A stretch of DNA of 39,712 bases from an uncultured Clostridia bacterium (GCA_947385185.1 CANDJX010000001.1:1-39712), one strand, 5' to 3'. Positions 17,575 through 26,124 are shown, counted from the first letter of the stretch. Notes: generated by a model from the letters alone, not told the origin. Made by a program: numbers and translations.

Positions 17575-18684
17575 ATGAAAACGAAGAAAGCAGTCGTCGG
17601 AATGAGCGGCGGCGTGGATTCGGCGGTCGCGGCTCTGCTTCTCAAACAGCAGGGATACGACGTCGTCGGTCTTTTTATGCATAACTGGGAAGAAACCGAA
17701 GAAAACGGCGTCTGCACTTCGGCGGACGACTGGGAGGACGCGCGTAACGTTGCGGCTAAGATCGGCATTCCCATATATTCGGTCAACTTCGCAAAGGAGT
17801 ACGCGGACCGCGTTTTTTCTTATTTTCTCAGAGAATACGAAGCGGGAAGAACTCCAAATCCGGACGTGCTCTGCAACCGCGAAATCAAGTTCGACGCATT
17901 TTCCGTATATGCCGCCGAGCTCGGCGCGGACTGTATAGCAACCGGACACTACTGCGATATAGATCACAACGTGCCGTGCGATAACGATTTTACCACTCAC
18001 CTTCTCCGCGCGGCGGACATAAATAAAGACCAGACGTATTTTCTCAATCAGGTGACTGCGGATCAGCTTTCGAACGTGCTCTTTCCCCTCGGAAAATTAA
18101 CGAAGCCCGAAGTACGGAAAATAGCAGAAGATAACGGACTTTACGCCGTATCGAAAAAGAAAGATTCGACGGGAATTTGTTTTATAGGCGAACGCAATTT
18201 CAAAAAATTTCTGATGAATTATCTGCCCGCGAAACCGGGTAATATAGTAGACGAAAGCGGCAGCGTAATCGGCAAACACGACGGACTTATGTATTACACT
18301 CTCGGTCAGCGCAGAGGTCTCGGAATAGGCGGAAAAGCGGGCTACGATCCGGAAAGATGGTTTGTTATAAAAAAAGACATGAAGTCGAACGAGCTTGTCG
18401 TTTCGTGCGGCGAAGATTCGTTGCTTTTTTCGAAATCGCTTTTGACTTCGTCGCTTAATTTTATAGGAACTGCGCCTGCTTCGGGTGAATTTCGTTGCAC
18501 GGCGAAAACGCGGTACAGACAGCCAGATCAGTCGTGCACGGTCAGAATAACGGATCCTTCCGTTTTTTCCGCCGAAATCACTTTCGACAAGCCTCAGCGC
18601 GCGGTAACTCCCGGTCAGTTCGTCGTTTTATACGACGGCGACAGGTGCATGGGCGGCGGCGTAATAGAATCCGCATTCCGATAA
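17575..18684 (+). CDS. mnmA: tRNA-specific 2-thiouridylase MnmA
   Basis: A 369-residue ATP pyrophosphatase that thiolates U34 of Lys, Glu and Gln tRNAs. The PP-loop is VGMSGGVDSAVAALLL (8-23). Catalytic cysteines are Cys100 (NPDVLCNREIKF) and Cys202 (DSTGICFIGERNFKKFL). GHYCDID and DQTYFLNQV are family motifs, and LGQRRGLGIGGK marks the C-terminal half. The start is fixed by homology: MnmA proteins begin a few residues before the PP-loop. No ribosome binding site exists, and the promoter places transcription start at the ATG itself, so the mRNA is probably leaderless. Confidence 0.97.
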   Translation: MKTKKAVVGMSGGVDSAVAALLLKQQGYDVVGLFMHNWEETEENGVCTSADDWEDARNVAAKIGIPIYSVNFAKEYADRVFSYFLREYEAGRTPNPDVLCNREIKFDAFSVYAAELGADCIATGHYCDIDHNVPCDNDFTTHLLRAADINKDQTYFLNQVTADQLSNVLFPLGKLTKPEVRKIAEDNGLYAVSKKKDSTGICFIGERNFKKFLMNYLPAKPGNIVDESGSVIGKHDGLMYYTLGQRRGLGIGGKAGYDPERWFVIKKDMKSNELVVSCGEDSLLFSKSLLTSSLNFIGTAPASGEFRCTAKTRYRQPDQSCTVRITDPSVFSAEITFDKPQRAVTPGQFVVLYDGDRCMGGGVIESAFR

Positions 18685-18979
18685 TTTTTCGTATTGTTAT
18701 ATTGTGTTCAAATGTTTATTATTGTGGATAACTTGTGGATAAATACTTAATATCGGGGAATAAACGCTAAAATTTTCCGATTGGACTTTTCAAGTTATCC
18801 ACACGAAAAACAATAAAAACCCCGCTGTTTTGTGCACATCGGTGTGGAAAAATTTTCGTACATTTTGGGTAATTAAATCATTACAAAATACTATATATTG
18901 TGCTTTTATGAATTATACACATTTCCACGCGGTATATTAATACATATAAATAAAAAATACATAAAATAAATAATAAACT
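18685..18979. other. DnaA-box cluster with AT-rich tract (oriC candidate)
   Basis: Perfect TGTGGATAA at 18723-18731 and 18734-18742 (11-bp spacing), inverted TTATCCACA at 18795-18803, TTATACACA at 18913-18921 (fits TTATNCACA), and a near match TGTGGAAAA at 18843-18851. From about 18870 to 18979 the sequence is almost pure A/T and could serve as an unwinding element. rsmG, a usual origin neighbour in Bacillota, starts at 18980. No gene was seen. dnaA is not in the window, so the call is tentative. Confidence 0.55.
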
Positions 18980-19615
18980 ATGAGCAATACGGAAACATAC
19001 AAAAAACTTTACGACATACTTTCGGTGTATAACTCGAAATTCAATCTTACGGCAATCAAAAATTACGAGGATTATAAACTGAAACATATAGAGGACAGCA
19101 AACTCGGATTGCCTTTTGTAAACGGTAAAGTTCTCGATATAGGAAGCGGAGCAGGGTTTCCCGCGCTCGTGCTTAAAATAGAAAAACCCGAACTCGACGT
19201 AACGATGATAGACAGCGTGAGAAAAAAGGTCGATTATCTCAATTTTGCCGTAAATGAACTTGAACTGAAAAATATACGGGCTATACATTCGCGGGTCGAA
19301 GATCTGAAAGAAAAAGAAATTTTCGATACCGTAACGGCGCGCGCCGTGGCAAGACTCAACGTGCTTGCGGAATACGCTTTGCCGTTTGTGAAGATAGGCG
19401 GAGTATTCGTCGCATATAAAGCGGACGATTGCGAGGAAGAAATAAACGAGGCGAAAAAAGCAATAAAGACGCTCGGCGGAAAAATAGAAAAAGCGGAGAG
19501 TATTGCTCTGTCCGAAGACACGGTCAGAAAAATCATAGTCGTAAGAAAAATCGGAAGATCTCCGTCGGTTTATCCGAGGGGAGGAAACAAGCCGCGCAGC
19601 AATCCGATAGTGTGA
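18980..19615 (+). CDS. rsmG: 16S rRNA (guanine527-N7)-methyltransferase RsmG
   Basis: A 211-residue SAM-dependent methyltransferase (GidB). YNSKFNLTAIKNYEDYKLKHIEDS (about 16-40, partly) is the family's N-terminal signature. The SAM motif is VLDIGSGAGFPALVLKI (48-64), then VTMIDSVRKKVDYLNF and DTVTARAVARLNVLAEYALPF. It methylates G527 of 16S rRNA. There is no clear ribosome binding site; the ATG follows a long A/T stretch. In many Bacillota rsmG lies beside the origin with parA/parB; here parB is about 6 kb away. Confidence 0.96.
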   Translation: MSNTETYKKLYDILSVYNSKFNLTAIKNYEDYKLKHIEDSKLGLPFVNGKVLDIGSGAGFPALVLKIEKPELDVTMIDSVRKKVDYLNFAVNELELKNIRAIHSRVEDLKEKEIFDTVTARAVARLNVLAEYALPFVKIGGVFVAYKADDCEEEINEAKKAIKTLGGKIEKAESIALSEDTVRKIIVVRKIGRSPSVYPRGGNKPRSNPIV

Positions 19616-19627
19616 TTATTTTTTCAC

Positions 19628-19668
19628 TTGACATTATGATTAGATAGTGTTAAGATATTTGTGGATAA
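19628..19668 (+). promoter_or_regulatory. Promoter of the flavin-reductase-like gene, with a DnaA box
   Basis: -35 TTGACA (19628-19633), 17-nt spacer, -10 TAAGAT (19651-19656). A perfect DnaA box TGTGGATAA (19660-19668) covers the predicted transcription start, and its end merges with the ribosome site AAGGAG. Confidence 0.8.
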
Positions 19669-19679
19669 GGAGATTGTTT

Positions 19680-20174
19680 ATGACCGACAGACAGAGAAAT
19701 TTGGTTTTGAACGCGATCAAGATGGGCGGAGTATTCATCAGTTGCGGCACGGGAAACAAAATAAATATAATGGACACTCATTGGGGAACGCTCGGAAGAA
19801 TGTGGAACCGCGACGTGTTCGTTCTTCCCGTTCGTAAAAAGAAATACTCTCACGAACTTATTACGAAAAATATGAGCTTTGTAGTCAACGTTCCCACAAC
19901 CGATATGACGAACGAACTTATCCGTTGTTCGAATATGTCCGGACACGATACGGATAAATTCAAAGAATTCGGATTTAACGCCGTTCCCGCAAAACTCGTC
20001 AAATCGGTAGGAATCGAAGAATGCGACATCCAGCTCGAATGCAAAGTGGTTTATATGGCGGAAATGCATAAAAGCAAACTTAACCCCACCATCGCGCAGG
20101 ATATGTATATAGACAGAGAATATCATACGCTTTTCTTCGGAGAAATAGTGAGGAGTTCGTTCAAAAAACATTGA
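19680..20174 (+). CDS. Flavin reductase-like (FMN-binding split-barrel) protein
   Basis: A 164-residue protein of the flavin reductase-like family. The N-terminal barrel shows GVFISCGTGNKINIMDTHWGTLGRMWNR (about 14-41, split here) and FVLPVRKKKYSHELITKN. SFVVNVPT, LIRCSNMSGHDTDKFKEFG and ECDIQLECKVVYM follow in usual order. These proteins bind FMN and often act as NAD(P)H:flavin or small-molecule reductases; the substrate is not readable. I chose the ATG at 19680 with AAGGAG seven bases upstream. An in-frame ATG at 19647 lies before the -10 and cannot be transcribed from this promoter. Confidence 0.88.
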   Translation: MTDRQRNLVLNAIKMGGVFISCGTGNKINIMDTHWGTLGRMWNRDVFVLPVRKKKYSHELITKNMSFVVNVPTTDMTNELIRCSNMSGHDTDKFKEFGFNAVPAKLVKSVGIEECDIQLECKVVYMAEMHKSKLNPTIAQDMYIDREYHTLFFGEIVRSSFKKH

Positions 20175-20193
20175 TTGAAATATAGTCTGATAA

Positions 20194-20229
20194 AAAAAGA
20201 GCACGGAATTTTGTTTCCGTGTTCTTTTT
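20194..20229 (+). terminator. Bidirectional intrinsic terminator
   Basis: AAAAAGAGCACGGAA pairs with TTCCGTGTTCTTTTT across a short loop. U-tracts occur on both strands. It separates the converging genes ending at 20174 and 20301. Confidence 0.88.
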
Positions 20230-20300
20230 GATTTTTGTATCGGATATATTTATTTTTTGCTGTCGCAAATAAACTGTTTTTAATTGTTTCCGGCGCTTTT

Positions 20301-20684
20301 TTACTTGAATTTATGTCCGCAATAAGGGCAGAATTTGTCGGTTTCTTCTCTCGGAGAGCCGCAAGTCGGACATTTTTTGCCGTCCGAAGCGCTTGCTTCC
20401 GTGTCATGCGTTTCTTCCGGATATTTTTCGTTTTGCGTCGGAGTATCGTACCCGAACGGATCTATGCGTTTTCTTCTCGGCGCGGGAGGTGTATCGAAAA
20501 AGTCGTGCGACGTATGTCCGTATCCGGAACCGTTATAATATCCTTGATCGGGACGCCTGACGGAATTCCGGTTGTTGCGTTTATTTCTTTTTACCGTCTT
20601 TACTATAAAACCGATCAGTACGGAAATAAAAACGACGGCAAAAACAACGCCGAATATTATAAGTATCATTACATCTTCATCCAT
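20301..20684 (-). CDS. Small membrane protein with C-terminal zinc ribbon
   Basis: A 127-residue protein: an N-terminal membrane helix (about 5-30, MILIIFGVVFAVVFISVLIGF), a basic stop-transfer segment (KTVKRNKRNNRN), a polar and probably disordered middle, and a C-terminal zinc ribbon formed by CPTCG and CPYCG. Similar small proteins are common in Clostridia and have no defined role. GAGG lies eight bases before ATG. It has its own promoter at 20702. Confidence 0.82.
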   Translation of the reverse strand: MDEDVMILIIFGVVFAVVFISVLIGFIVKTVKRNKRNNRNSVRRPDQGYYNGSGYGHTSHDFFDTPPAPRRKRIDPFGYDTPTQNEKYPEETHDTEASASDGKKCPTCGSPREETDKFCPYCGHKFK

Positions 20685-20701
20685 AACACAGCCTCTCGAT
20701 T

Positions 20702-20731
20702 ATTATACTTTGAGAAAAGAGTTTTTGTCAA
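20702..20731 (-). promoter_or_regulatory. Promoter of the zinc-ribbon protein gene
   Basis: Minus strand: -35 TTGACA (20726-20731), 18-nt spacer, -10 TATAAT (20702-20707). The stop codon TGA of the upstream M3 peptidase gene is part of the -35 hexamer. Confidence 0.82.
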
Positions 20732-22419
20732 TCGTTTGACAGTCTTAAGAGAAGCGCGTCGATTTCTTCGCACGCGGTTTTGAGCGCGCCTTCCCCGAGC
20801 GGATCTTTCAGTCCGACGCTTTGCACAAGCTGCCCGAAAGGAAGCTCTCCGCCTTTCCCGAGCAACGTCATATAAAGCTCAAACGCCGATTTGTAATCTT
20901 TTTGCGACCGTACGAGAATCTGATGAGCTACAGACTGCGAAAGGCAATAATCTATATAGTACATAGGATTTTCATAGATATGCATCTGGTATTGCCAGCG
21001 CGTACCGTTTTCTATATACGGGATTCCTTTTGTGGAAAGGTATGGACGATAATAAATGTCCAGTTTTTGCCACTCTTTATTCCGTTCAGACGGCGTCATG
21101 TCCGGATTTTCATAGCAGATTTCCTGAAATTCGTCCACCATTGCGCCGTACGGAATAAACGTAAGAGAACTCATAAGGTGCATATATTTATAATCCTGCG
21201 CGCGCTTTCCGAAAAATTTATCCATATATTTCCATGCCAGAAATTCCATTGCCATCGAATGAATTTCCGCTACCGACATGGTCCCGAGATTCAGTTCGTA
21301 ATCGACGTTGTTTTCGAACATTTTATAGTATGCGAGAGCGTGCCCGGCTTCATGCGTCAGCACGTCCACGTCGCCGCTCGAGCCGTTAAAGTTGGCGAGT
21401 ATAAAAGGCTGTTTATAGTCGTCTATCGACGTGCAATATCCCCCGCCCCACTTGCCTTTTCTCGCATACACGTCGAAGGCGTCCGCGGCAAGCATGGAAT
21501 CAATGAACGCGCCCGTTTCTTCGCCCATGTCGCGGTACATTTCGCGCGCAGCGGCGAACATTTGCTTCGGACTCAATATCGGTTCGGGATTTCCTTCCTT
21601 AAAACAGATCTCGTTGTCGTACAACATGATTTCGTCCAACCCGAGCTTTGCCGCGATCGATTTTTTGTGTTTCGCAACGAGCGGCGTAACGTCCGACGCG
21701 ACGGCGTCACGGAATTTGCCTATTTCTTTTCGTCCGTAAGAGTATCTGCCCATCTGGCAATCGCCCATTTCCGCGAACGACTTAAATCCCATTTTACGCG
21801 CCATTTTCGCACGCACGCGTACCAATTTATCGAAAATTCCGTCAAGACTGCCGGAGATTCCCGAAAGGGTTTTTCCGAGCGCTTCCATGGACGCGCGGCG
21901 GATCTTTCGGTCGCGATCGTCGAAGTATTTGCGAAGCACCGAAAGCGGCATTTCCCGTCCCTTGAACTCGAACGTTGTTTCGCTCATGAGCCGATCGTAT
22001 TCGGTCACCAGGCGGCTTTCTTCCACAAGCTCGGGAATGATTTTCTCGTCCATTATCCCGAGCTCAAGTTCATAAACTTTCGCAACGTTCGGATTCATCA
22101 GTCCGAGAGCCTCGGACAGGTGCGGGTTACTTAAAAACGCGCGGTTGAATTCCACCGCCGCAGACGAAAATCGCGGCGAATTTTCGTCGTAGTACGTCTT
22201 TTCGCCCAAATAAAATTCGTCGGAAGTGTTGAGCGTAAAACGAATATAGCAAAGGGAAGACATGGTCTGTATTTTCTTCGCCTCTTCGATGCATTCGTTT
22301 CTGATCTCCGACATTTCGCGTCCGCTCGCGGCTTTTCTCATTCTTTCGGTCAGTTTTTTTACCGTTTCGCACGCGCGGTCGACGTCGATTCGTTCGTACT
22401 TCATCTCACTGATTTTCAT
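20728..22419 (-). CDS. M3-family oligoendopeptidase (cytoplasmic)
   Basis: A 563-residue zinc oligopeptidase. HEAGH is at 356-360 (DVLTHEAGHALAYYKMF), with the third zinc ligand probably Glu385 in VAEIHSMAMEF. HIYENPMYYIDYCLSQSVA near the C-terminus contains the Tyr/His substrate elements of M3 enzymes. No signal peptide, so cytoplasmic peptide turnover is likely. Length and motifs match the M3 branch related to but distinct from PepF. The ATG at 22419 is chosen: an in-frame codon at 22545 would add 42 unrelated residues and lies upstream of the promoter. No ribosome site; the -10 is 6 bases before ATG (probable leaderless mRNA). Confidence 0.94.
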   Translation of the reverse strand: MKISEMKYERIDVDRACETVKKLTERMRKAASGREMSEIRNECIEEAKKIQTMSSLCYIRFTLNTSDEFYLGEKTYYDENSPRFSSAAVEFNRAFLSNPHLSEALGLMNPNVAKVYELELGIMDEKIIPELVEESRLVTEYDRLMSETTFEFKGREMPLSVLRKYFDDRDRKIRRASMEALGKTLSGISGSLDGIFDKLVRVRAKMARKMGFKSFAEMGDCQMGRYSYGRKEIGKFRDAVASDVTPLVAKHKKSIAAKLGLDEIMLYDNEICFKEGNPEPILSPKQMFAAAREMYRDMGEETGAFIDSMLAADAFDVYARKGKWGGGYCTSIDDYKQPFILANFNGSSGDVDVLTHEAGHALAYYKMFENNVDYELNLGTMSVAEIHSMAMEFLAWKYMDKFFGKRAQDYKYMHLMSSLTFIPYGAMVDEFQEICYENPDMTPSERNKEWQKLDIYYRPYLSTKGIPYIENGTRWQYQMHIYENPMYYIDYCLSQSVAHQILVRSQKDYKSAFELYMTLLGKGGELPFGQLVQSVGLKDPLGEGALKTACEEIDALLLRLSND

Positions 22420-22425
22420 ATTTAT

Positions 22426-22454
22426 ATTGTATATTTTTTCTCCGGCTTTGTCAA
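22426..22454 (-). promoter_or_regulatory. Promoter of the M3 peptidase gene
   Basis: Minus strand: -35 TTGACA (22449-22454), 17-nt spacer, -10 TACAAT (22426-22431), then six bases (ATAAAT) and the ATG at 22419. Confidence 0.88.
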
Positions 22455-24081
22455 TGCTTTTTGCGCACATCGATGCAATTCGATTATGTTTTAATAACAA
22501 TTGCTCGAATGTCAATAAATGTCTATTTTTGCAAAATGATGTCACATTTTTTCATATTATCGCAAAAACATAGCAATACGATATTTGATATTAAAAACAT
22601 ATCATTATGAATTATTATTTTCAAAACAATATCATATTGATAATTATTAAAATATAACTTGTTGCAGTTATGAAATTTTGATTTTTGAATTTGCTGACGG
22701 AAATTTTGATTTTTTGAGAGGATACGGGATAAATCATGCGCAGGCGACTGAATTACTTGGCTATGCTTCGGCGCGATTCCGAAAAAATTTCAAAATATCC
22801 GAAAATTCGGGAGCAAAAGACAAAAAGTAACGATATGATTTCATAACAATTCGAAATTTTATTGTTTTTTGACGGGAAATTTTCGTTTAATTTTTGGGAT
22901 TTTGCAAAATAAGTTATTATTTAATAATTATTTTTCCTGTCTATATTGACCACGCCGCGCTTTTCTGAACGTTAACTGCCTGATTTTGCATAAAAATTCC
23001 GGATCTCTACAATTGACGGCGACGGCTTCTTATATAATTTTCGTCGATTTGTCTGTTTTAGAGCGACCTTCGGACGTTTTTGCTCTGTGGCGTTCTTGCC
23101 GGCGCGCAATTTTGCTTTTCGTTTCTGCTTTTAGATAGCGTAATTCCGAATTTCGCCCGCTTTTAGTCGTTTGCGCTGCTTTTGGATGCTTCGAAGAATC
23201 GGTTTTGAGTTCAAAGTTTCGCGTTTCTTTATGCCATATTTTGTTATCTATAATGTTTCGAGCGTTTGATCCCGCCTCTGTATAATAAGCGGTCGTTGTT
23301 TGCGCGCACGAACGGCTTTTTGTTTTGCAAATTTTAGATTTTTGTTGTCCGTATTCTTTTATTTGTTACGGACGGCGACTTGGTTTTTGCAGTGATCGGA
23401 CCGGATACCGAATGACGTGGTGCATAAGTTTTTTGCATTGTGGATAACTTGTGGATAACCGTTTCGAAGCGGGTAAAATCGTGAGAAAATCGGCGATTTC
23501 TAACAGAATACGCATTATTTTTTTCGCATATTTTCATTGGCTTCCGAATTTTTCAAAATAAAGTTATGAAATAGTAATCATTAGATTGTTTTATCTATGC
23601 GCTATTGGTTTTTACTGTCTTTTTGCCCGTTTTTTGACCTTAATTTTGCCGTAGATTTCGATTTTCTTAAAAAATCGGGCGATTGTCGAACGACGATTTT
23701 CGGAACCTCGATGAATTTGAAATTTTTTATTCTTGTTTGAAAAATTCATTGTGGTTTCGTATCAAAAATTTTTTTGTTAAGCTCATGAATTTTGACTTGA
23801 ATTGTTCTGACGATCATAAAGATTCCGCAAAAGATCCCGCGGCGTTTGGAAAAATTTTTTGCTCCGACATTTTGCCTGAATGCTTACGGCAATGAAAATC
23901 TTTGTATTCGTGACGTTCACTTTTTTGCCCGGATTTCAGGTGTCGAGATTTTTGCGGACGATGCGATTTGACGTTTGATTTTTGGATTGCGATTTCGTTT
24001 ATCCATTGTGCGTTTTTGGCGAGCTTTATTTTTGTTGCCGAGGTTGCTGAAATTTTAGCTTCGCGGCTTTTGGAAGTCGAA
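22455..24081. other. Long non-coding, T-rich tract (origin-region candidate)
   Basis: About 1.6 kb with no convincing gene; short open frames here lack ribosome sites and family features. Left part (22540-22680) is very AT-rich. From about 22690 to 24080 the plus strand is strongly T-rich: in bases 23101-23220 plus 23341-23400 I count T 76, A 27, G 44, C 33. It holds the DnaA-box pair at 23439-23458. Confidence 0.6.
23439..23458 (+). promoter_or_regulatory. Tandem DnaA boxes
   Basis: TGTGGATAA at 23439-23447 and 23450-23458, the same orientation and 11-bp spacing as the pair at 18723/18734; both pairs read TGTGGATAACTTGTGGATAA. Confidence 0.7.
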
Positions 24082-24082
24082 A

Positions 24083-24098
24083 TGTTTCACGTGAAACA
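24083..24098. promoter_or_regulatory. parS site 1 (ParB-binding)
   Basis: TGTTTCACGTGAAACA, a perfect 16-bp palindrome identical to the Bacillota parS consensus, with flanking A/T extending it to 18 bp. Confidence 0.95.
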
Positions 24099-24182
24099 TT
24101 CTCTGCTTTCCCCGAAAAACACTGTTTCTCCTGAAAAGAGTTATCGCACGGGAAGGATGAAAATTCGATCGAATAGGTGTTA

Positions 24183-24198
24183 TGTTTCACGTGAAACA
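24183..24198. promoter_or_regulatory. parS site 2 (ParB-binding)
   Basis: A second perfect TGTTTCACGTGAAACA, exactly 100 bp from the first and 1 kb from the end of parB. Confidence 0.95.
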
Positions 24199-24199
24199 T

Positions 24200-24838
24200 C
24201 AGGGTGACTCTACATCGATCAATCAAAAAAGAAAAGCGAACATACCGCATATGACACACGAAAAATTCTGTGGGTTTGTAAACGTTCGGGCATGGAAAAG
24301 GTAATCCGGGATCCATGCGAAGAATAAAATAATGTGTGGTTTTGCTAAGCGTTCGGTAGAAAATGAAAGTCCGTCAATGAATAAAAGCGCGGAAAAATTT
24401 ATTCATGCCGCGTTACCGAAGGCAATAAAATTCAGGGCGTTTCAATACTGAAACAACGCGAGGAATGCGGATGAAATTGCTTGAGCCATGCCTCGGAAAA
24501 TGAAATCGGGCAATCCCGTTTAACGGTAAAAGCGATATGAAAAAACGGTATTATTTGTCTGCCTTACACGGATCCGATAAGATCTCTTACTCCAAAATGA
24601 AGTATAAAAAGCAGGAAGAAAACGCGGCGATTTCGGCAATGCCGTATTGCCCGGGACCACGAGCCGATAAAGATCAAGGCGCTTTATCAAAATTTACAGG
24701 TGCGTCGATGACGGCAAAAAGACGTTAAGGTTTGCGGCGACGACTATCATACGCCCGCTGTTGCGATTTATGCGGCAATAATTATGACGTTTATTCGGTT
24801 ATAAAATATTGCAAAAAATGCTTCGGGTGAGCTATTGT
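24200..24838. other. Non-coding stretch between parS and tandem repeat
   Basis: No convincing gene. A 63-codon frame from ATG 24537 has no ribosome site and no recognisable fold. Base composition is more balanced than in the T-rich tract to the left. It may contain decayed coding sequence, but nothing identifiable. Confidence 0.5.
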
Positions 24839-25035
24839 GACGTTTGTCCGCACCGACTTGCGCACGGTCTTTTGCCGCTCGGATTCCGAGATAATGACAC
24901 GCGGAAAAAGTTTCGAAGAAGTGCTGCGACGGTTGACTGCACCGACTTGTACGCGGTCTTTTGCCGCTCGGATCTCGAGATATTGACACGTAACAATGTC
25001 TTAGAAAAGCCGCCACGACGGTTTGTCCGCGCAAG
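24839..25035. repeat. 89-bp tandem repeat, two full copies and a partial third
   Basis: Copies start at 24839, 24928 and 25017 (each 89 bp apart). The shared core runs from CACCGACTTG through GGTCTTTTGCCGCTCGGAT to TGACACG (24851-24902 and 24940-24990). The third copy keeps only about the first 20 bases. Function unknown. Confidence 0.85.
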
Positions 25036-25100
25036 CCCATGCACACGCCTTAAGTCGATCGGATTGTGTGCGAAGCATGGGCGAGTCCATATGCGGCGCA

Positions 25101-25133
25101 AAAGAAAAGGCGCGGGATTTATACCCGTGCCTT
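25101..25133 (-). terminator. Intrinsic terminator of parB
   Basis: Minus strand: AAGGCACGGG pairs with CCCGCGCCTT (one mismatch) around TATAAAT, followed by TTCTTTT. It lies about 80 bp after the parB stop. Confidence 0.75.
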
Positions 25134-25212
25134 CCGAAAATCGTTGTGACTTTCAAAACCTTTTAGGCGTTTTTTTACGAAAAATCTTTTATCGAAACTT
25201 GCGGCAAGCTGC

Positions 25213-26124
25213 TTAATTCTCCGACGGTTCCGCGTCCGTTTCCGCGTCTTGCTTTTTGTATTCCTCGAGCACTTGCATGAGCTGATGTATGCGGTCGAGG
25301 TCGTCCGAAGAATAATAATCGATATAAATTCGTCCCTTGCGATCGTTGCCGAAAACCGTAACTTTGGTCGAGAACACTCTTTGAAGCCTCTCCACCATAT
25401 CTTTAAGCTCCAACGACTGTGCGGGCGGTTTCGGCTTGGCTGCAGGCGGATTATTGAACGCTTTGACGAGTTTTTCGAAATCGCGCACCGTCATTTTTCC
25501 GCCCACGGCTTTTTTGGCAAGCTCGAGCTGTGCAAGCTCGTCTTTGACGGTGACGAGGCATCTTGCGTGCCCTTCCGAAAGTTCGCCGCCGGCAACCAGA
25601 TCGATAACGGCGGAGGACAGGGAAAGAAGTCGAAGCGTGTTTGCGACGGCGGGTCTTGACTTTCCGATTCTGTCCGCAACCTGCTCTTGCGTGTACGAAT
25701 AGTCGTCCATCAATTGTTTGATTGCATTCGCGACTTCGATCGGGTTCAGATCCTCGCGCTGAAGATTTTCAATCAAAGAAATTTCCTTGACTTCTTTTTC
25801 GGAATAATTCCGCACGATAGCGGGGATGGTAACAAGTCCGGCTTTGCGTGCGGCGCGCCAACGCCGCTCCCCGGCGATAATCATATATCCGTCGCCGTGT
25901 CCGACCAGAATTATAGGTGATATGACTCCGTGCACCCGAATGCTGTTGGCAAGCTCGAGCAATGCGGCTTCGTCAAAGTGCTTGCGGGGCTGATTTTCGT
26001 TCGGGACGATTTTCGACAGTTCGATTTCCTGCGCCGAATTGCCGGAAGCGTTGCTTTCGCTTTCGAGGTCAATATCTCCGAACAATGCTCCGAGTCCGCG
26101 ACCGAGTCCGTGTTTTCCTGCCAT
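25213..26124 (-). CDS. parB: Chromosome-partitioning protein ParB (Spo0J)
   Basis: A 303-residue CTP-dependent DNA clamp that loads at parS and organises the origin region. The N-terminus GLGRGLGALFGD is typical of ParB. NENQPRKHFDEAALLELANSI (about 43-63, partly), the CTP-binding IIAGERRWRAARKAGL (about 92-107) and ENLQREDLNPIEVANAI follow. The parS-recognition helix-turn-helix is SYTQEQVADRIGKSRPAVANTLRLL (split here). A C-terminal dimerisation region ends the protein. I chose ATG 26124 with GGAGG ten bases upstream; an in-frame TTG at 26130 would add two residues. It stands alone: no parA or noc next to it. Two parS sites lie about 1 kb downstream. Confidence 0.97.
   Translation of the reverse strand: MAGKHGLGRGLGALFGDIDLESESNASGNSAQEIELSKIVPNENQPRKHFDEAALLELANSIRVHGVISPIILVGHGDGYMIIAGERRWRAARKAGLVTIPAIVRNYSEKEVKEISLIENLQREDLNPIEVANAIKQLMDDYSYTQEQVADRIGKSRPAVANTLRLLSLSSAVIDLVAGGELSEGHARCLVTVKDELAQLELAKKAVGGKMTVRDFEKLVKAFNNPPAAKPKPPAQSLELKDMVERLQRVFSTKVTVFGNDRKGRIYIDYYSSDDLDRIHQLMQVLEEYKKQDAETDAEPSEN

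Noticed and set aside
23683..23895. 70-codon frame starting with TTG in the non-coding tract
   Set aside because: No ribosome site, no recognisable fold, and the composition follows the surrounding T-rich tract.
24839..25035. CRISPR array
   Set aside because: Only two to three 89-bp units without spacer structure or cas genes; it is a plain tandem repeat.
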